Source: an uncultured Oscillospiraceae bacterium
Lineage (GTDB): Bacteria > Bacillota > Clostridia > Oscillospirales > Oscillospiraceae
Assembly: GCA_900757655.1 (NCBI GenBank)
Contig: CAAEOT010000024.1
Span: 1 to 34,046 of the forward strand
Direction: 5' to 3'
Length of the DNA stretch: 34,046 bases
Shown in pieces: positions 30,923 to 34,046 of this stretch (the first letter of the stretch is position 1; each line of letters begins with the position of its first letter). Position numbers and translations under genes: made by a program. Under the pieces are notes generated by a model. That model was not told the DNA's origin and did not search any database. It worked only from the letters and a program-made list of their open reading frames with translations.

Positions 30923-32198
30923 CAACCTCTCGGCCGAAGAACTGGACGCCATGGCCGACGCGCTGCTCGCGGCGGACGACGCCAAACAGGCGGAAGCCAA
31001 GGCCGACGGCACCGCGCCGGCGCAGACCGCGGACAAGCCCGCGGCAGCCTCTGCGGAGGACGTGTCCGCAGCCGAAAAACCGGAATCGGAAAAGACCACG
31101 GAGGAAAAGCTCAACGACCTCGTGGAAAAGGGCAAGAAGGCGGGCAAGCTCTCGAGCAAGGACCTCATGGTGCTCGAGGACATGAATCTCTCGAGCGAGG
31201 AGACGGAAAAGTTCTATGACCGGCTCGAGAGCCTGAGCATCGACGTGCTCGGTGACGATGCCCTGCCCCCGGTGGACGAGGACGCACTGCCCGAGCTCGA
31301 GGAGCTTGAGGAGATCGAGGAAGTCACCGAGGAGGAGATGAACGAGACCGAGGCCATGGCCGACACATTCTCGACCGACGACCCGGTGCGCATGTACCTC
31401 AAGGAGATCGGCAAGGTGCCGCTGCTCACACCCGAGGAGGAGCAGGATCTGGCCAAGCGCATGGCCGAGGGCGACGAGGAGGCCAAGCGCCGCATGGCCG
31501 AGGCGAACCTGCGTCTCGTCGTGTCGATCGCCAAGCGCTACGTCGGCCGCGGCATGCTGTTTCTCGACCTCATCCAGGAGGGCAACCTCGGCCTGATCAA
31601 GGCCGTCGAGAAGTTCGACTACACGAAGGGCTACAAGTTCTCCACCTACGCCACGTGGTGGATCCGTCAGGCCATCACCCGTGCCATCGCCGACCAGGCG
31701 CGCACGATCCGCATCCCCGTGCACATGGTCGAGACGATCAACAAGGTCATCCGCGTCTCCCGTCAGCTCCTGCAGGAGCTCGGCCACGACCCGAGCGCCG
31801 AGGAGATCGCGGCGGAGATGAACATGCCGGTCGACAAGGTGCGCGACATTCTCAAGATCGCGCAGGAGCCAGTCTCGCTCGAAACGCCGATCGGCGAGGA
31901 GGAGGATTCTCACCTCGGCGACTTCATCCCTGACGAGGACGCGTCCGAGCCGAGCGAGGCGGCGAGCTTCTCGCTGCTCAAGGAGCAGCTCATGGAGGTG
32001 CTCGACACGCTCACCCCGCGCGAGAAAAAGGTGCTCGAGCTGCGCTTCGGCATCGTCGACGGCCGCACCCGCACGCTCGAGGAGGTCGGCAAGGAGTTCA
32101 ACGTCACGCGTGAGCGCATCCGCCAGATCGAGGCGAAGGCCCTGCGCAAGCTCCGCCACCCCAGCCGCAGCAAGAAGCTGCGCGATTTCCTCAACTGA
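30903..32198 (+). CDS. rpoD: Primary RNA polymerase sigma factor (SigA/RpoD)
   Basis: The housekeeping sigma-70 factor. The 431-residue product has an acidic, Ala-rich N-terminal region (1-150) with region 1.1-like character. Region 1.2 follows (DPVRMYLKEIGKVPLLTPEE). Region 2 has NLRLVVSIAKRYVGRGMLFL, the DLIQEGNLGLIKAVEKFDY core and the -10 reading segment YATWWIRQAITRAI. Regions 3 and 4 end with the helix-turn-helix TLEEVGKEFNVTRERIRQIE. The ATG at 30903 lies inside the dnaG 3' end; an ATG four codons earlier (30891) is possible. The strict TTGACA/TATAAT promoters seen in this window fit such a sigma factor. Confidence 0.97.
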   Translation: MEQKELNNLSAEELDAMADALLAADDAKQAEAKADGTAPAQTADKPAAASAEDVSAAEKPESEKTTEEKLNDLVEKGKKAGKLSSKDLMVLEDMNLSSEETEKFYDRLESLSIDVLGDDALPPVDEDALPELEELEEIEEVTEEEMNETEAMADTFSTDDPVRMYLKEIGKVPLLTPEEEQDLAKRMAEGDEEAKRRMAEANLRLVVSIAKRYVGRGMLFLDLIQEGNLGLIKAVEKFDYTKGYKFSTYATWWIRQAITRAIADQARTIRIPVHMVETINKVIRVSRQLLQELGHDPSAEEIAAEMNMPVDKVRDILKIAQEPVSLETPIGEEEDSHLGDFIPDEDASEPSEAASFSLLKEQLMEVLDTLTPREKKVLELRFGIVDGRTRTLEEVGKEFNVTRERIRQIEAKALRKLRHPSRSKKLRDFLN

Positions 32199-32215
32199 GT
32201 TTTGATACGACAGCG

Positions 32216-32250
32216 CATCCGGGCACGGCAGTCTCTGCCGCGCCCGGATG
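32216..32250 (+). terminator. Hairpin after rpoD
   Basis: Nested stem: catccgggc (32216-32224) with gcccggatg (32242-32250), and cggca with tgccg inside. It is very stable but lacks a T run, so its role as terminator is tentative. Confidence 0.45.
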
Positions 32251-32302
32251 TTCGCTGTGCGGCCCCACGCTCGGGCGTGCAGTAATCCACACGGCACACC
32301 GC

Positions 32303-32339
32303 CAACAAAACGACACCCCGCACCGGATGGCACGGGGTG
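32303..32339 (-). terminator. Terminator of the small membrane protein gene
   Basis: Stem caccccg (32314-32320) with cggggtg (32333-32339). On the minus strand it is followed by cgttttgttg. It lies 18 bases past the stop of the 112-residue gene. Confidence 0.5.
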
Positions 32340-32357
32340 AGTTGGCTTAGTATGGAT

Positions 32358-32696
32358 TTATGCAAGCTGCTTCCGATGCACTAGGCGGCATATGAGTGCA
32401 CACAGCCAAAGCCCTACCGCGAAGCAAAAGCTCAGCGCACCGAGCGTGTACGCGGCAGAAAACAGGGAGATTGAACCTTCATGTGCTGCGCCAATGTCTA
32501 CAATAATCTCGCACACGACCCACAGGCCGGTACTAATACCCGCAGCCAGCCAGAATTCGCGCCTACGCGCAAACAGGCAGCGCGCACCTACACCCGCCGC
32601 GATCAGCAGCAGATACAGGACGATTCGCCCCATCATGCCAGCCGAAACGAACGTCCACAGCATTTCCAGAAGTGTAAATGGTTTTATAAAGCCCAC
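32358..32696 (-). CDS. Small three-helix membrane protein, intact paralogue of the remnant at 11117
   Basis: I do not recognise the family. The product of up to 112 residues has three hydrophobic segments: GRIVLYLLLIAAGVGARCLF, then GLWVVCEIIVDIGA, and ALSFCFAVGLWLCALICRL. A basic loop (RRREF) and basic end (VHRKQLA) suggest an N-out or hairpin arrangement in the membrane. The frame opens with a GTG at 32696 that overlaps a ggaggt site. Translation may therefore start at a downstream ATG (residue 12 or residues 21-22), and the exact start is uncertain. The gene and its upstream region are clearly lower in GC than the surroundings, suggesting recent transfer. A closely related, 5'-truncated copy lies at 11117-11359. 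Confidence 0.7.
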   Translation of the reverse strand: MGFIKPFTLLEMLWTFVSAGMMGRIVLYLLLIAAGVGARCLFARRREFWLAAGISTGLWVVCEIIVDIGAAHEGSISLFSAAYTLGALSFCFAVGLWLCALICRLVHRKQLA

Positions 32697-32835
32697 CTCC
32701 TATCCTACGCAATAGCAGTATATGGACTATTCAGGTGAAATCTGATTCAGTTATACCATCATAGGCCTCACCTCATGTTCAATATTACCAAATGCTTCAT
32801 TGTTTTGGAAGTGGATTTTTAAAATTTGTAAAAAA

Positions 32836-32864
32836 CATATAATATTTACAGGATGTTTGTGCAA
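32836..32864 (-). promoter_or_regulatory. Possible promoter for the small membrane protein gene
   Basis: Minus strand: TTGCAC (32864-32859), 17-bp spacer, TATATG (32841-32836), in an AT-rich stretch. It would give a leader of about 130 bases before the gene; that leader (32697-32830) holds an aggtga/tcacct inverted repeat and no supportable ORF. Confidence 0.45.
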
Positions 32865-32929
32865 TTTTCACCATATTGCATTTAGAAATGTACACACGAG
32901 ACACGCCTTTGCACCTATTCCACCCCCCG

Positions 32930-32958
32930 TTGCGAAAGCGGCGGGGCTTTGCTATAAT
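32930..32958 (+). promoter_or_regulatory. SigA-type promoter of prmA
   Basis: TTGCGA (32930-32935), 17-bp spacer, perfect TATAAT (32953-32958). The prmA ATG is about 30 bases further on. Confidence 0.85.
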
Positions 32959-32990
32959 GGGGCCAAATCATGCACAAAGGAGCACCGCTT

Positions 32991-33917
32991 ATGCAATGGA
33001 TCGAAGTGTCCGTCCCCACCCGCAGCGATGAGATCGACGACGTCTGCGCGCAGCTGGCCGAGCTGGGCGCGGGCGGCATGGTCGTGGAGGACGAGACGGA
33101 TTTTCAGCAGTTTTTGGAGCAGAACCACCAGTACTGGGACTACGTGGACGACGCGCTCGAGGCGCAGTTTCGCGGCGTGTCGCGCATCAAGTTTTACCTC
33201 GCCGACGATGACGACGGCCGCGCGCAGCTGGAAGTCATCCGCGCCGGTATCGGCCGCGAGCTGACGACCGCAACCGTGCGCGACAGCGACTGGGAAAATA
33301 ACTGGCGGCAGTACTATCAGCCGATCGAAGTCGGCGAACGGCTCGTCGTCGTGCCCGAGTGGCTCGACGCGCCGGCGGACGGCCGCCTGCCGCTGCGGCT
33401 CGACCCCGGCCTCATCTTCGGCACCGGCAGCCACGCCACGACGCGCATGTGCCTCGCCGCGCTCGAGCACTGCGCCGCCGCAGGCAGGACGGTGCTCGAC
33501 CTCGGCTGCGGCAGCGGCATCCTCGGCATCGGCGCACTGCTGCTCGGCTGTGCGCATGTCACCGGCTGCGACATTGACCCCAAGGCCCCGGAGGTCGCGG
33601 CGGCCAATGCCGCGCTCAACGGCTTTTACGAGGACAGGTTCACCGTCTGCGCGGGCGACATTCTCGTCGACGCGGGCCTGCGCCGCCGGCTCGGCACAGG
33701 GTACGACATCGTGCTGGCAAACATCGTGGCCGATGTCATCATCCCGCTGGCCGCGCTGGCCCCGGCGTTTCTCGCCCCGGGCGGCACGTTCGTGTGCTCG
33801 GGCATCATCGACGGGCGCGAGGACGAGGTGGCAGCCGCGCTCACGCGTGCGGGCTTCACCGTCACGGCGCACGACACGCTCGAGGAGTGGCACTGCTTCA
33901 CGTCTGTGCTGGCGTGA
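32991..33917 (+). CDS. prmA: Ribosomal protein L11 methyltransferase
   Basis: PrmA trimethylates ribosomal protein L11 with SAM. The 308-residue product has the N-terminal L11-binding domain (MQWIEVSVPTRSDEIDDVCA) and the linker DSDWENNWRQYYQPIEVGE. RLDPGLIFGTGSHATTRMCL follows. The methyltransferase core has VLDLGCGSGILGIGALLLG, the acidic GCDIDPKA and the catalytic-region motif VLANIVADVIIPLA. The ATG at 32991 follows an aaaggag site with a 9-base gap; an in-frame ATG seven codons earlier lies on that site. In many Bacillota prmA is followed by rsmE; here a dispersed repeat follows and the window ends. Confidence 0.95.
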   Translation: MQWIEVSVPTRSDEIDDVCAQLAELGAGGMVVEDETDFQQFLEQNHQYWDYVDDALEAQFRGVSRIKFYLADDDDGRAQLEVIRAGIGRELTTATVRDSDWENNWRQYYQPIEVGERLVVVPEWLDAPADGRLPLRLDPGLIFGTGSHATTRMCLAALEHCAAAGRTVLDLGCGSGILGIGALLLGCAHVTGCDIDPKAPEVAAANAALNGFYEDRFTVCAGDILVDAGLRRRLGTGYDIVLANIVADVIIPLAALAPAFLAPGGTFVCSGIIDGREDEVAAALTRAGFTVTAHDTLEEWHCFTSVLA

Positions 33918-33966
33918 CGGGGTGCAGTGCATCACCGCAGACGCCGGAAGGTCCGGATTTGAAAAG

Positions 33967-34046
33967 CCTTCCCCTTGCGGAGAAGGCATTGCCAGAGGCA
34001 ATGCAAAAATTTCATCCGAGGCGGGCCTTGCCCCCTCGGGCTCCCC
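33967..34046 (+). repeat. Dispersed repeat family 2, copy cut by the window end
   Basis: It begins with the palindrome ccttccccttgcggagaagg, then the cattgcc-agag-ggcaatg hairpin, gcaaaaatttcatccgaggc and the GC-rich core. This matches the reverse complement of the 112-bp unit at 27464-27798. It starts 49 bases after prmA and runs off the window. Confidence 0.88.

Overview
The window is high-GC DNA from a spore-forming member of the Bacillota, most likely a gut clostridium of the Oscillospirales type. The evidence is a spoIIR gene, a BofC-like protein, a dgt-dnaG-rpoD cluster, a SAM-I riboswitch ahead of metK, strong Shine-Dalgarno sites and many GTG or TTG starts. High third-position GC produces long antisense reading frames; I treat them as shadows. 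No tRNA, rRNA or CRISPR array was seen. The taxonomic call is inference, not the result of a search.

Layout. 1-1353 is the 3' part of a polyphosphate kinase. 1375-2847 is a promoter, SAM-I riboswitch, metK and terminator. 2893-7810 (minus strand) holds a zinc-ribbon/YARHG membrane protein, a five-SH3b NlpC/P60 hydrolase with a small companion gene, and a class A penicillin-binding protein. 8002-8699 has a small BofC-like secreted protein and a DUF1292 protein. 8724-8973 looks like a 6S-type RNA with its own terminator. 9233-10279 is a threonine aldolase. 10341-14255 (minus strand) has rsmG, spoIIR, ispE and apgM, with a decayed small membrane gene between rsmG and spoIIR. 14443-21603 is a complete F1Fo ATP synthase operon. 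21731-22671 is a repeat-flanked DUF559 nuclease gene. 22707-24601 has a ComEC-like metallo-hydrolase and an EamA transporter. 24602-25436 is gene-free and rich in repeats. 25437-27358 is hflX and a YigZ-family gene. 27464-27798 is a three-copy 112-bp tandem repeat. 28103-32198 is dgt-dnaG-rpoD. 32358-32696 is a small membrane gene, 32991-33917 is prmA, and the window ends inside another dispersed repeat.

Most unusual feature. In the ATP synthase operon (I-a-c-b-X-gamma-beta-epsilon) the genes for delta and alpha are not separate. One 748-codon frame joins a b'-type membrane stalk, a delta C-terminal domain and a complete alpha subunit. F1 has three alpha subunits but normally one delta and two b-type stalks, so a literal b'-delta-alpha fusion raises a stoichiometry problem. 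The c subunit carries the Gln/Glu-Ser pattern of sodium-binding rings.

Second unusual theme. Intergenic DNA is full of palindromic, MITE-like repeats. Two 278-bp copies, identical except for seven transitions, flank a small DUF559 (Vsr-like) nuclease whose C-terminus and stop codon are encoded by the repeat. A related element lies at 24663-24798. A different 112-bp family occurs at 9001, 27464-27798 and 33967-34046.
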